Of a stretch of DNA of 38,206 nucleotides, positions 20,636-29,767 are shown in pieces. Source of the DNA: Candidatus Helarchaeota ASGARD archaeon Hel_GB_B (lineage in GTDB: Archaea; Asgardarchaeota; Lokiarchaeia; Helarchaeales; HEL-GB-B); assembly GCA_005191425.1 (NCBI GenBank), contig SUPR01000025.1, positions 1 through 38,206 of the forward strand. The letters run 5' to 3'. The number at the start of each line of letters is the position of its first letter. The first letter of the stretch is position 1. Below the pieces are notes generated by a model. That model was not told the DNA's origin. It saw only the letters and a list, made by a program, of their open reading frames with translations, and made no database searches. The position numbers were made by a program, and so were the translations under genes.

Positions 20636-21112
20636 ATGACTAAAGTTCAAATACAAACTTCTAAAGGAAATATAAATTTAAAACTCTTTGACAATGATGC
20701 TCCACTTACTGTTGCTAGTTTTTTATTTTTAATTAAGAATGGTTTTTATGACGGACTAACTTTTCACAGAGTGATTAAAAATTTTATGATTCAAGGAGGA
20801 TGCCCCCTTGGAACTGGAACTGGTGGGCCTCTTAGTAAAGGAATTAAAGAATTCCCTTATAAGGGTAAAATGGTAAAATATCCTTTTAAAGATGAATTTC
20901 ATAATGGTCATCTTTTTGATAAACCTGGAATATTAGCAATGGCTAATGCCGGACCTAACACAAATGGTAGTCAATTTTTTATTACTCATGTGGTTACCGA
21001 TTGGCTTAATAATAAACACACAATTTTTGGAGAAGTCGTAGGGCCCGAAGATCAAAGTATCGTCAATGCTATTGAAAAAGGAGATAAAATTAATAAAATC
21101 ATTGTCTTGTAA
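20636..21112 (+). CDS. Cyclophilin-type peptidyl-prolyl cis-trans isomerase
   Basis: The 158-residue protein is a single cyclophilin domain. It has the active-site blocks F-H-R-V-I-x-x-F-M-I-Q-G-G (catalytic Arg, Phe, Met, Gln), [15 protein letters not shown], and [12 protein letters not shown] with the conserved His. It has no signal peptide or membrane segment, so it is cytosolic and speeds proline isomerisation in folding. The form with an insert around K-E-F-P-Y-K-G is like archaeal and bacterial cyclophilins. It is monocistronic and converges on the THEP1 gene. Confidence 0.95.
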   Translation: MTKVQIQTSKGNINLKLFDNDAPLTVASFLFLIKNGFYDGLTFHRVIKNFMIQGGCPLGTGTGGPLSKGIKEFPYKGKMVKYPFKDEFHNGHLFDKPGILAMANAGPNTNGSQFFITHVVTDWLNNKHTIFGEVVGPEDQSIVNAIEKGDKINKIIVL

Positions 21113-21142
21113 TTTATTCTTTTTATTATACGAACTAATTTT

Positions 21143-21703
21143 TTATTTTTTTATTAAGGACGCTAAAGAATTTTTAAGAAAATCCAAAATTTGATTTCTG
21201 TTTTCTTTTGTTATCTGAAATATATTTATATCATTTCTTGACTTAATTTGGTCGATAAATTCATGTTTAATTGAGATTCCCATCGATGCTAATACAATTT
21301 TTTCAGAATTTAATGCGTTAATTACTGCTTTTTGAAAATCTTTGGAAAAAAAAATTTCCATTTTTCCTATTTCGTCAATTATGATTATGTCACAATTATC
21401 AATCGCAAAATTAATTGCATTTACTCCAATTTTATTCAAATCAAATAAATTAATGCGATATTTACCCACACGAGGGCCTGATTTTATAAAAACGCTTGAT
21501 AATGTACCTTTAATATTATTAAATATATCTATTATACTAAAACCCTTCCTTATATTATCTTGTCTTATTTCTGGGGTTAATATACCACCAATTTTTAATT
21601 GCTTATTTTTAAAAAAATCAATTAAATTCATCAACAATGTACTTTTTCCACTCCCAGGTTTTCCCATAATAATTACATTTTTGTAAATTTGCTTATTGTT
21701 CAT
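21143..21703 (-). CDS. Nucleoside-triphosphatase THEP1 family
   Basis: THEP1 proteins hydrolyse NTPs in vitro; their cellular role is not settled. The 186-residue protein has a Walker A loop (residues 14-22, G-K-P-G-S-G-K-S-T), the family block I-G-G-I-L-T-P-E-I-R (38-47), R-V-G-K-Y (78-82) and a Walker B I-I-I-I-D-E-I-G-K-M-E, with Asp110-Glu111. These match the archaeal THEP1 set closely. It stands alone between the cyclophilin gene and the chaperone operon. Confidence 0.92.
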   Translation of the reverse strand: MNNKQIYKNVIIMGKPGSGKSTLLMNLIDFFKNKQLKIGGILTPEIRQDNIRKGFSIIDIFNNIKGTLSSVFIKSGPRVGKYRINLFDLNKIGVNAINFAIDNCDIIIIDEIGKMEIFFSKDFQKAVINALNSEKIVLASMGISIKHEFIDQIKSRNDINIFQITKENRNQILDFLKNSLASLIKK

Positions 21704-21889
21704 AAATTTAATGATATTTTCTTTATTTAAAAAATCTTTATAAATTTTGATTAAAAAAATTTGAATTGACCAGTTTCTATAGTCTAATTTGAAAAATATC
21801 TGGTCATTTAATGTATATAATTATACCAGAAAAGTAAAAATATTTAGTAAACAAAAAAATGTTTTAATAAAAAGAATAGAAAATTAAAG

Positions 21890-22993
21890 TTATAGACCAA
21901 TTTTCTTTAAATTTTTAATTGCTTCTACTTGTTTTGAATTTAATTTTTCTGGAATTGCTATATCTACCTTTATTAATAAATCACCATATCCTCGACCTCT
22001 TAACCGCGGCATACCTTTACCTGGAATTCGTAAAATAGTGCCACTTTTTGTTCGAGGTGGTATATTTAAAGTAGCAGTCCCATCCAAAGTATCAACTTTA
22101 ATAGAATCACCCAGTACAGCTTGAGAATAAGTAATTGGTATTTCTCTGTAGAGATATTCACCTTCTCTTTTAAATATTTTATGTTTATCGACATGGATTA
22201 TTACATAAAGATCTCCTGCTTCTCCACCAAGTCTTCCAGCTTGACCTTGACCTCTAACTTTCAAACTAATGCCTGTTTCAATTCCCTTAGGTATTTTCAC
22301 TTCAATTTTTCGTTCGACTTTAACAATCCCCTCACCATTGCATTTTGGACATTTTTTTCTAATAATTCTACCAGTCCCTTTACATCTTTTACAATCTGTT
22401 ATTGTGACTACTTGGCCCATAAATGATCTTTGTACCGTTTGTTTTTGGCCAGTTCCATTACAACTAGGGCATATTTCTGGCTGATAACCTGGAGCTGTTC
22501 CCTTTCCTGCGCATTTCATACAAGTTTCATAGTGTGGCACTGATATTTCTTTCTTAACCCCAGTATATGCCTCTTCTAAAGTTATATGCAAGTTGTATTT
22601 AATATTTGCTCCCTTTTCAGCTGTCCTACGTCTAGATGATCTAGATCGTCTCCCGCCCCCAAAAAATGTATCAAAAATATCGCCAAAACCACCAAATCCT
22701 CCGAAAATACTATTCATTAAGTCGTCCAATCTAATACTACTAAAATCGACAAAATTAGCACCTTTTAGTCCCTCATGGCCAAATTGGTCATAAATCCTTC
22801 TTTTCTCTGGATCTGAGAGTACTTCATATGCTTCTCCGATCTCCTTAAACTTTTCTGTCGCTTCTGGTGAATTATTTCTATCTGGATGATATTTAAGAGC
22901 TAATTTTCTGAATGCTTTCTTTATTTCATCGCTTGAAGCATTTCTTGAAACGCCCAATACTTCGTAATAATCTCTTTTATTCTTGCTCGACAA
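21890..22993 (-). CDS. dnaJ: Chaperone DnaJ (Hsp40, type I)
   Basis: DnaJ stimulates DnaK ATPase and delivers unfolded substrates. From TTG 22993 the protein is 367 residues: a J domain with H-P-D, then a Gly/Phe region (G-G-F-G-G-F-G). A zinc domain follows with four CxxCxGxG-type repeats (C-M-K-C, C-P-S-C, C-K-R-C, C-P-K-C), then the C-terminal substrate-binding sheets. I chose TTG 22993 because it gives the usual short lead into R-D-Y-Y-E-V-L-G and has GAGGT (23004-23008 on the complement) ten bases upstream. An in-frame ATG at 23047 adds 18 atypical residues and lies before the likely transcription start. It is downstream of dnaK, with a 169-base gap. Confidence 0.94.
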   Translation of the reverse strand: MSSKNKRDYYEVLGVSRNASSDEIKKAFRKLALKYHPDRNNSPEATEKFKEIGEAYEVLSDPEKRRIYDQFGHEGLKGANFVDFSSIRLDDLMNSIFGGFGGFGDIFDTFFGGGRRSRSSRRRTAEKGANIKYNLHITLEEAYTGVKKEISVPHYETCMKCAGKGTAPGYQPEICPSCNGTGQKQTVQRSFMGQVVTITDCKRCKGTGRIIRKKCPKCNGEGIVKVERKIEVKIPKGIETGISLKVRGQGQAGRLGGEAGDLYVIIHVDKHKIFKREGEYLYREIPITYSQAVLGDSIKVDTLDGTATLNIPPRTKSGTILRIPGKGMPRLRGRGYGDLLIKVDIAIPEKLNSKQVEAIKNLKKIGL

Positions 22994-23056
22994 TGTAGGT
23001 TTGACCTCAATTAATATTTCTAATGTAATAATTTTGATAAAACCCAATAAATTTAA

Positions 23057-23064
23057 TTATATAA
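23057..23064 (-). promoter_or_regulatory. Candidate TATA box for dnaJ
   Basis: TTATATAA lies 64 bases before the TTG start of dnaJ. Transcription from it would start near 23035, leaving a leader of about 40 bases with the GAGGT site. This would let dnaJ be transcribed apart from grpE-dnaK. Confidence 0.4.
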
Positions 23065-23162
23065 TGTTTAAAAACTTGTTTTAAATGTATTGAAAAATGG
23101 TCAAAAACATAAATTTTACAATTAGAAAAAAGAATTAAGAATTTTTAAAAAAATATAAAAAA

Positions 23163-25058
23163 TTATTTCTCATCATTATCGTCCACGACATCATATTCTG
23201 CATCTACAACGTCCTCTTCTTCAGGTGCTTGAGTTGTTGCTTGACCAGTTCCATAGTATTGTCCAGCTCCTGGCGTACCACCTACTCCGCCTGGCATACC
23301 ACCCGGCATACCCCCTTGCTGATAAATTTTTACCGATAATTCTTGGACTGCTGCAGTTAATTTTTCTATTCCTGATTTAATTTTTGCCACATCATCAGTA
23401 TTCATATCTTGTTTCAGTTGGTTAATAGCGCTTTCAATTTTACTTTTTAATGCGTCATCCATTTTATCTTGGTGTTCCTTCATTAATTTCTCAGTTTGGT
23501 AAATTAAAGATTCAGCTTCATTTTTTGTTTGGATTTTTTCGAGGATCTTTTTATCTTGCTCAACAAATTTTTCTGCTTCTTTTATCTTCTTTTGAATTTC
23601 TTCTTCAGATAATTTTGTTGAAGCTGTTATTGTTATTTTCTGTTCTTTTCCAGTACCGAGATCTTTTGCAGATACATTTAGAATACCATTTGCATCGATA
23701 TCAAATGTAACTTCAATTCTAGGGACGCCTCTCGGGGCAGGTGGGATACCTACTAGATGAAATTTACCCAATGTGATATTATCTTTTGCCATTGGTCTTT
23801 CTCCTTGAAGTACATGTATTTCAACTGCTGGTTGATTGTCTGCAGCGGTCGAGAAAATTTCACTCTTTCTAGTTGGAATTGTAGTATTACGTTCAATAAG
23901 TTTTGTGAATACACCACCCAATGTTTCAACTCCAAGAGAGAGTGGTGTAACATCCAGTAATAATAAATCCTCGACTTCACCTGTAAGGACTCCAGCTTGT
24001 ATTGCTGCACCCATTGCTACACATTCCATGGGGTCTATCCCACGTTCGGGCTCTCTTCCAAAGAAATCAGCGAATCGTTTTCTAACTGCAGGCATACGAG
24101 TTGGCCCTCCAACCAAGATTATATTGTTTATTTCATTTACACCGATTTTTGCGTCTTCAATTGCTCTCTTAATAGGGCCATCAAGTCGTTCAAGGACGGG
24201 TTCAATTAATTCTTCAAGTTTAGCGCGAGTCAATGTCATATTTAAATGTTTAGGGCCACTTGCATCAGCGGTTATATATGGTAAATTAATAGTTGTTTCT
24301 AAGACAGTTGATAGTTCAATTTTAGCTTTTTCTGCAGCTTCTACTACTCGTTGCATAGCCATTTTATCGTTTCTAATATCCACTCCTTCCTGTTTTTTGA
24401 ATTTTTCGGCTATGTAATCTACTAGAATTTTGTCCATATCAGTTCCACCTAACTGGGTATCACCAGAAGTTGATTTGACCTCGAAAACGCCATCACCCAT
24501 CTCCATAATTGTTACATCAAAAGTGCCACCACCAAGGTCTAAAATTGCAATTGTTAGATTTTTTCCTTTTTTATCAAGTCCATATGCCAAGGTAGCAGCA
24601 GTAGGTTCATTTACAAGCCTTTTAACATCTAACCCAGCTATTCTACCCGCATCCTTTGTAGCTTGGCGCTGATTATCATTGAAATAAGCTGGGACTGTTA
24701 TTACTGCTCCAGTTACTGGTTCTCCGAGAAATGCCTCCGCATCTTTTTTAATTTTCTGTAAAATCATTGCAGAAATGTCTTGTGGGGTGTATTCTTTTCC
24801 ATCAATTGTGATTTTATAATTGGTACCCATTTTCCTCTTAATTGCAGTAATTGTTCGTTCGGGGTTTGATATCGCTTGTCTACGAGCAGGTTCGCCCACT
24901 AATCTCTGTCCATCTTTTGTAAATGCTACAATACTAGGAAATGCTTTGCCATATAAAGTTGTGCCTTCTGCAGAAGGTATAATTACTGGTCTACCACCTT
25001 GTAATACAGCTGCTGCTGAGTTTGAAGTTCCCAAGTCGATTCCAATTATTTTTCCCAT
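23163..25058 (-). CDS. dnaK: Chaperone DnaK (Hsp70)
   Basis: DnaK binds unfolded polypeptides in an ATP-controlled cycle with DnaJ and GrpE. All three Hsp70 signatures are present: G-I-D-L-G-T-S-N-S at the start, [12 protein letters not shown], and [11 protein letters not shown]. The substrate-binding domain and helical lid follow, then a Gly/Met/Pro-rich linker and an acidic tail ([10 protein letters not shown]). Length is about 631 residues. I prefer ATG 25058 (M-G-K-I-I-G-I-D) over the in-frame ATG at 25067, since nearly all homologues begin this way. grpE ends 35 to 45 bases upstream on the same strand. Confidence 0.97.
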   Translation of the reverse strand: MGKIIGIDLGTSNSAAAVLQGGRPVIIPSAEGTTLYGKAFPSIVAFTKDGQRLVGEPARRQAISNPERTITAIKRKMGTNYKITIDGKEYTPQDISAMILQKIKKDAEAFLGEPVTGAVITVPAYFNDNQRQATKDAGRIAGLDVKRLVNEPTAATLAYGLDKKGKNLTIAILDLGGGTFDVTIMEMGDGVFEVKSTSGDTQLGGTDMDKILVDYIAEKFKKQEGVDIRNDKMAMQRVVEAAEKAKIELSTVLETTINLPYITADASGPKHLNMTLTRAKLEELIEPVLERLDGPIKRAIEDAKIGVNEINNIILVGGPTRMPAVRKRFADFFGREPERGIDPMECVAMGAAIQAGVLTGEVEDLLLLDVTPLSLGVETLGGVFTKLIERNTTIPTRKSEIFSTAADNQPAVEIHVLQGERPMAKDNITLGKFHLVGIPPAPRGVPRIEVTFDIDANGILNVSAKDLGTGKEQKITITASTKLSEEEIQKKIKEAEKFVEQDKKILEKIQTKNEAESLIYQTEKLMKEHQDKMDDALKSKIESAINQLKQDMNTDDVAKIKSGIEKLTAAVQELSVKIYQQGGMPGGMPGGVGGTPGAGQYYGTGQATTQAPEEEDVVDAEYDVVDDNDEK

Positions 25059-25102
25059 TATTCTCATCTCTAACTTAGTTTTTATTTTTTATTTATTACA
25101 TA

Positions 25103-25822
25103 TTAATTATTTTTATTAACATCATTTTCTTTATTTTCATTATTTTCTCTTTTCTTTCTTGCTACTTTGACCATTGCTGGTCTTAAAATTTTATCTTTAA
25201 ACATATATCCTTTTGAAAGAACTTCAATGATATCATCTTCATTATAATCATCGCGCTCTTCTGTTATTAAACATTCGTGTTTAAATGGGTCGAATTTTCC
25301 CGAGCTATCGATTAATTTTAAACCTTCTTTTTCTAAAATATTATAAAATTCTTTATAAATTGACTTTATACCTTCTATAAATGGGTCATCATTTTTTTTG
25401 TCCACTGAATCTAATGCCCGCTCAAAATTATCCAATACATTTAAGAGCTTTTTTACCAATTGACCTGAAGCATAACTAATTGTTTCACTTTTCTCTTTCT
25501 CTAAAAACTTTTTATAATTATCGAAATCTGCTTGAACTCTCTGAAATCTGTCAAATAATTCATTATATCTACTTTTTTCATTTTGTATTTCTTGTTTTAA
25601 ATCATTATATTCTTGTAAAGATATTGTAATTTCTTTTGGAACATTTTCATCTTCCTGTTTTTTCTCATCTATCTCTTCATCTTCAATTAAAATTTCTTCA
25701 ATAGCGTCATTGTCTAAACTAACATCGGAAATACTACTATTACCTTCTTCACTGTGCAATAATTCTTCATTTTCATTGATACAATCTACATCAATATTAT
25801 CGTCTTCGTCATCATGACTCAA
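25103..25822 (-). CDS. grpE: Nucleotide exchange factor GrpE
   Basis: GrpE releases ADP from DnaK. The 239-residue protein has a long acidic, disordered N-terminus (about 1-70) and a coiled-coil stalk (about 75-130, with F-D-R-F-Q-R-V-Q-A-D-F-D-N-Y-K-K). The beta-wing follows, with L-D-S-S-G-K-F-D-P-F-K-H-E and a V-L-S-K-G-Y-M-F-K-D-K-I-L-R-P-A-M-V-K-V block. The start is TTG at 25822 with GGTGA (complement of 25829-25833) six bases upstream. It is the first gene of a grpE-dnaK-dnaJ cluster, a bacterial-type chaperone set that many archaea acquired. Confidence 0.95.
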   Translation of the reverse strand: MSHDDEDDNIDVDCINENEELLHSEEGNSSISDVSLDNDAIEEILIEDEEIDEKKQEDENVPKEITISLQEYNDLKQEIQNEKSRYNELFDRFQRVQADFDNYKKFLEKEKSETISYASGQLVKKLLNVLDNFERALDSVDKKNDDPFIEGIKSIYKEFYNILEKEGLKLIDSSGKFDPFKHECLITEERDDYNEDDIIEVLSKGYMFKDKILRPAMVKVARKKRENNENKENDVNKNN

Positions 25823-25850
25823 CCAGTTTCACCATCAACATTTTTTAATC

Positions 25851-25862
25851 AATTTATAAATT
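25851..25862 (-). promoter_or_regulatory. Possible TATA region of the grpE-dnaK-dnaJ operon
   Basis: AATTTATAAATT is a perfect 12-base palindrome about 30 bases before the grpE start. As a TATA box it would put the transcription start close to the ribosome binding site, giving a very short leader. A more distant promoter is also possible. Confidence 0.3.
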
Positions 25863-25941
25863 ACTAACTTTAAATTGTGTTATTTTTTTAATGTTTTATC
25901 AATAGAGTGTCAATACTTGAAAATGATGTTTGTTATTTTAA

Positions 25942-25969
25942 AGTCACATATTTTTAGTCACATATTTTA
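25942..25969. repeat. Tandem 14-bp direct repeat upstream of grpE
   Basis: AGTCACATATTTTT (25942-25955) is followed directly by AGTCACATATTTTA (25956-25969), identical at 13 of 14 bases. A weaker third copy (ATCACATTTAT) follows at about 25973. It lies 120-147 bases before the grpE start and could be an operator; chance slippage is the alternative. Confidence 0.55.
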
Positions 25970-26399
25970 GTAATCACATTTATTTATAAAGTTTTGGCAT
26001 ATATTGTACCTTATTGTTTATAATTGTTTAAATAATATTTTTAGTTAATATCCTAATAATTTTATCAATATTGGAAAAAATTTGATAACAAAATCAATTT
26101 TAGACATAAATAGAACAAAATAAATTAATCATTAAACAAGTGAAATATTTATTATTTTTATCCTCAATTATTCCGTTAAACAATTAAACCATTTTTTGAA
26201 AATTATGCACTAATTTAAGAATAATTTACAATTTTTGTCAATTTTTTAATTAAAGAATTTAATATTTGATCAATATGATATGATTTATTGGCTAAAAAAT
26301 AATTGTTTAATATAATTATAAGTAAAATTTAAGAATTTTGGTCATTATTACGGAATTTTAAAATATATCTATCATAATATTCTTTAAAAATTAAGATTA

Positions 26400-27074
26400 T
26401 TATTCAATAAAAGTATCTATTTTTCTTTGCTTAATTTCTCGTTTAATATTTGATATCGTTTTCCAACTTTTTCTCACAAAATCTGGAAATTCTCTATTTT
26501 TTAGATAATAATTTTTTAAAAAAATTATAGTATTTTTATCTGAAGTATATCCACTCCCAAAATTAACATTGTATTTGATTTTAATTTTCTCAATTTCACT
26601 ATCCCGTATAACTTTGGCAATAATTGATGCAGCTCCTACTATAGGATAATTTTCATCGGATTTATGTTCACAAATTATTTCTATATTTTTTTTTATTAAT
26701 TTTTTAAAAAAATTCTCATACGCAGAAATATTATTACTGGGACAATCTAAAAATATTCTTTTAATGTTATGCTTTTTCAATAATTCGTTTGTCAATTGAG
26801 CTGAGATTTCTGCTTCAAGCCAATTAAGGTTTGAATTGTTGTCTTTTAAACATGCATCTATTTCTCTTGCTGAAATTATTCGATATTTATATATTACTTC
26901 TTTTTTTAAAATTTCATAAAGTTGCTCGCGTTTTTTGGGGCTTATTTTCTTACTATCCTTAACCCCCCAAAATATTAAATCGTTGATCATTGATTCTTTA
27001 GCCGCTACAATACACATGACCATCGGTCCAATTGCTGGACCTCTTCCACATTCATCAATTCCAGCTATAAGCAT
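26400..27074 (-). CDS. rnhB: Ribonuclease HII
   Basis: RNase HII removes ribonucleotides from DNA and RNA-DNA hybrids. The protein (224 residues from ATG 27074) has the N-terminal motif G-I-D-E-C-G-R-G, with catalytic Asp-Glu and Cys where Ala is usual. The conserved D-S-K-K-I-S-P-K-K-R block, F-L-D-C-P, and A-S-I-I-A-K-V-I-R-D-S also fit, the last supplying the final catalytic Asp. I chose ATG 27074 rather than the TTG at 27092, since family members start one or two residues before the first beta strand. Single gene with AT-rich flanks. Confidence 0.95.
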   Translation of the reverse strand: MLIAGIDECGRGPAIGPMVMCIVAAKESMINDLIFWGVKDSKKISPKKREQLYEILKKEVIYKYRIISAREIDACLKDNNSNLNWLEAEISAQLTNELLKKHNIKRIFLDCPSNNISAYENFFKKLIKKNIEIICEHKSDENYPIVGAASIIAKVIRDSEIEKIKIKYNVNFGSGYTSDKNTIIFLKNYYLKNREFPDFVRKSWKTISNIKREIKQRKIDTFIE

Positions 27075-27234
27075 TGTTATAAAGCGCCCCAAACAAAATA
27101 TTTATTTTTTTCTTTTATGGAATAAATAAATATTAAAAATTAATAAATAGATTTCGGAATATTTTGGACTCTCATTATTGAAAATATAATAGCATACTAA
27201 TTGTATAAATATTTATTAGAAATTAAAAACGAAT

Positions 27235-28164
27235 TCATTTGCTTTTATATTTTAATTTTAATTCCTCTATATATGTCGTTATTTGAGGCAAAACCTTAAG
27301 TCGTGGATAAAAATATTCATTGATCAATTTAACTATTTGGTATCTTGATTCTGCAATTAAATTATTCCATTCATTGTCTGAAATATCACATATACCAAGC
27401 ACATCATCTCTTAATTTCATTAAAGCATCAACAATTTTTTCTTCTTCAGGGCCTTCACAGACTTTAATTACATTTTTTATGAGAGTATAAATTTGATTTG
27501 ATACTACTTTTCTATCGATAGGTGATTTTGGTAATCTTGCATCATTAATGGCATTAAGAAGACTCCAAACTTGGTATAATGCAGATGCTGGTTCATCAAA
27601 CAATTCCCTAGTAAATAATGCTTCCTTATGTGCACCTTTAAGACGGAAAATATTATACAAACGTTTTGCTACTTTGCCATAATTTTGGTTCTCTTCTTCT
27701 AAATAGTGTAAAACCTGCTTTTCTAATGCATTTAAATAATCATCAAGTTTTTTAGGTGTAAGATTTTCTTTTAATTTTGTAAATAGCGGAATTGAACTAG
27801 CTTCCAAATAGACTTCTTGAAAATAAGGGTCTATCTGCCCATCAAGTGGAATAATTTCTCCTTTAGGGCTTTCCCGGGTAATATCTAACATATTACTAAC
27901 ATTTATTACTCTATTTCTATCTGGCTCTACAATTAACCAATCTAACTTGCACCAACCAGGATCTAATTCTCCATATTCCCAATTTAACTTACGATCTTTA
28001 TTTTTGTCTTGGACTATCATAAACCCTTGTTGTACTTCATCAGCATTCCCAGAATTTGGTGTGCCTGCTTTTAACAATCTTCCATTTTTTTTTTTGAAAT
28101 TTGATTTAAAAGTCCCCCATTTTGCTTCAATTAATTGGTAAACCGGAGAATATAATTTGTCCAA
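27235..28164 (-). CDS. C-terminal part of a frameshift-split nucleotidyltransferase-like gene
   Basis: This frame continues the gene at 28127-28579 after a one-base shift at a run of eight T (28168-28175; A8 on the coding strand). The TTG at 28164 that opens the frame has no ribosome binding site, and in-frame sequence upstream of it (L-E-K-K-A) is coding-like back to the A8 run. The part holds the likely third catalytic acid (C-K-L-D-W-L-I-V-E-P-D) and then about 200 helical residues. I do not recognise the family. Joined, the product would be about 450 residues. Either the reading is rejoined by slippage, or the sequence has an indel error, or the gene is broken. Confidence 0.6.
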   Translation of the reverse strand: MDKLYSPVYQLIEAKWGTFKSNFKKKNGRLLKAGTPNSGNADEVQQGFMIVQDKNKDRKLNWEYGELDPGWCKLDWLIVEPDRNRVINVSNMLDITRESPKGEIIPLDGQIDPYFQEVYLEASSIPLFTKLKENLTPKKLDDYLNALEKQVLHYLEEENQNYGKVAKRLYNIFRLKGAHKEALFTRELFDEPASALYQVWSLLNAINDARLPKSPIDRKVVSNQIYTLIKNVIKVCEGPEEEKIVDALMKLRDDVLGICDISDNEWNNLIAESRYQIVKLINEYFYPRLKVLPQITTYIEELKLKYKSK

Positions 28165-28579
28165 AGCTTTTTTTTCTAATTATTTGACCACTTATTTTAC
28201 ATGCTTCCTCTTTTGTGGGGGCAATTATGTTTACTCTTTCAAAATAATCTAAATCTCCTGGAAACCTCTGAACTTTACCTTGAGCTGCAGAACCGGATAA
28301 ACTTATTGCCGTTTCTATTCCCTCGCTATTTGGAATTCCTACTATTTCTGCTATTTTCCTAAACCGTTCTAATTCCTTTGAATCGAAATCAATTAATTGG
28401 AACTCATGCCCATAAATACCTTGAGATTCATCTATAATAAGATCTTCTGGAGTTTCTTCTGCAGATTTTATATCTTTAAGCCATTTTATCGCTTTATCTT
28501 CATTTATTTCAACTCCTAGACGTTTAGCAGCTTCAATTATCTCCTTTATTTCATCTATATTTATATCTCCATTTTTCAT
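28127..28579 (-). CDS. N-terminal part of a frameshift-split nucleotidyltransferase-like gene
   Basis: This 150-residue part begins with a helical region and has a nucleotidyltransferase-type signature: L-S-G-S-A-A-Q-G, then P-G-D-L-D-Y-F with two candidate metal-binding Asp residues. The GS-to-DxD spacing fits the polymerase-beta superfamily. After I-I-R-K-K the frame runs into 13 unrelated residues and a stop. Dropping one A from the A8 run would continue it in the frame of the C-terminal part. The start ATG at 28579 follows an AT-rich upstream region with no clear ribosome binding site. The substrate is unknown. Confidence 0.6.
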   Translation of the reverse strand: MKNGDINIDEIKEIIEAAKRLGVEINEDKAIKWLKDIKSAEETPEDLIIDESQGIYGHEFQLIDFDSKELERFRKIAEIVGIPNSEGIETAISLSGSAAQGKVQRFPGDLDYFERVNIIAPTKEEACKISGQIIRKKSFGQIIFSGLPIN

Positions 28580-29011
28580 TTTATTAAAAACTCCATTTTT
28601 TAAATGTATTATAAAATATCTTTCCCTTTTTCTAATATTTAAATTTTAATATATTGAACTTAAAATTCGGGGAAAAAAATGATATTTTTTTATCAAATAA
28701 TATTTATTCCAGTTAATAACTTATATTAAATAACATAAAAGCAATAATACATAATTTATAAAAATGAAATACCTAATTATTATATTTAATTGGTCATTTT
28801 TTGATTTTTTAATGAATCTTGATGCCGCAACACAAAAATTAACTTATATTCTTAACAATAAAGCATTTAAAAATTAAAAATTTAAATTCATTTTTTAATT
28901 AAATTGACTAAAAAAGAAAATATTCAAGTATCTAAAATAATATTATAGAAAATATCTATAAATTTTTATTAATTATGTCTCATTTAATCGAAGAAAAAAA
29001 GAGGTAAAAAT
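28580..29011. other. Divergent intergenic region, AT-rich
   Basis: This spacer lies between the split nucleotidyltransferase gene and the LutA-like gene. GAGGT at 29001-29005 is the ribosome binding site of the latter. I see no open frame, structured RNA or repeat. Confidence 0.35.
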
Positions 29012-29752
29012 ATGGTCTGGAATAATTTTCATTATTTTTTGGGTTGTACCTCTATTGCATATAAAAAAACAGCATTAAATATGATCAAAATACTTGATGA
29101 GGCTAAAATTTCATATAAATTATTTGAAAATGAACCTTGTTGTGGTGGAATATTATTTTTACAAGGTAATTTGGAAGAAGGAATTAAAAAAGCAAAAGAA
29201 AATTTTCAATACTTCAAAAATAATAATGTATCTAAATTATTAGTTAATTGTCCAGAATGTTTATTAACATTAAAACAAGAATACCCTAAATATTTAGAAA
29301 ATTGGAATATTGAAATTAAACATACAACTGAATTGATAGCTGAAATTATTAAAGAAAAACTAATAAAACTAAATCCAATAAATAAAAAGGTTACTTATCA
29401 CGATTCATGCCATTTGGGACGATTTAATAATATTTATGAAGCTCCCAGATTTATAATAAAAAGTATACCTGAACTTAAATTTAAAGAAATGGATTTAAGA
29501 GGAGAATATTCTCAGTGTTGCGGTGGTACCATTAGAGACCCCTATTTTGAAGTAAGAAATGACCTAACACTTGATATTCTTAAGAGTTCAAGGCGAAAAG
29601 GTAAAATAATATTAACTGGATGCCCTACATGTCGATATAACTTTAATGCAGTTGCAGAACATTTCGAGCAAAAAATGAGGTCTGTTGATATAATTGACCT
29701 TGTCGCCTATTCTGCAGGTCTAATTTCCGAATTACCAATGAATAATGAATGA
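29012..29752 (+). CDS. LutA/GlpC/HdrB-type cysteine-rich (CCG-domain) protein
   Basis: The 246-residue protein has two CCG domains, the binding unit for non-cubane iron-sulfur clusters in HdrB, GlpC and LutA/LldE. The first contains E-P-C-C-G-G and N-C-P-E-C; the second contains S-Q-C-C-G-G and G-C-P-T-C, with H-D-S-C-H-L-G-R between them. GAGGT lies six bases before the ATG. It ends 15 bases before a LutB-like gene that has the LUD and ferredoxin domains, so the pair is the LutAB/LldEF part of an L-lactate or 2-hydroxyacid oxidising complex. A role in electron transfer from another dehydrogenase is also possible. Confidence 0.85.
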   Translation: MVWNNFHYFLGCTSIAYKKTALNMIKILDEAKISYKLFENEPCCGGILFLQGNLEEGIKKAKENFQYFKNNNVSKLLVNCPECLLTLKQEYPKYLENWNIEIKHTTELIAEIIKEKLIKLNPINKKVTYHDSCHLGRFNNIYEAPRFIIKSIPELKFKEMDLRGEYSQCCGGTIRDPYFEVRNDLTLDILKSSRRKGKIILTGCPTCRYNFNAVAEHFEQKMRSVDIIDLVAYSAGLISELPMNNE

Positions 29753-29767
29753 TATGAGGTAATTAAA

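Larger units (their letters stand above)
25823..26399. other. Long AT-rich intergenic region upstream of the chaperone operon
   Basis: These 577 bases lie between grpE and rnhB, which are on the same strand. It contains the chaperone promoter region and a tandem 14-bp repeat (listed separately). No open frame of coding character and no tRNA-like clover-leaf is visible. Confidence 0.4.

Noticed and set aside
21790..21834. Inverted repeat TCTGGT...ACCAGA in the spacer between THEP1 and dnaJ
   Set aside because: A six-base stem with a loop of about 20 A/T-rich bases is too weak to call a terminator or structured RNA.
23836..24417. 193-codon plus-strand frame opposite dnaK
   Set aside because: It lies wholly within the conserved dnaK coding region on the other strand and shows no domain of its own.
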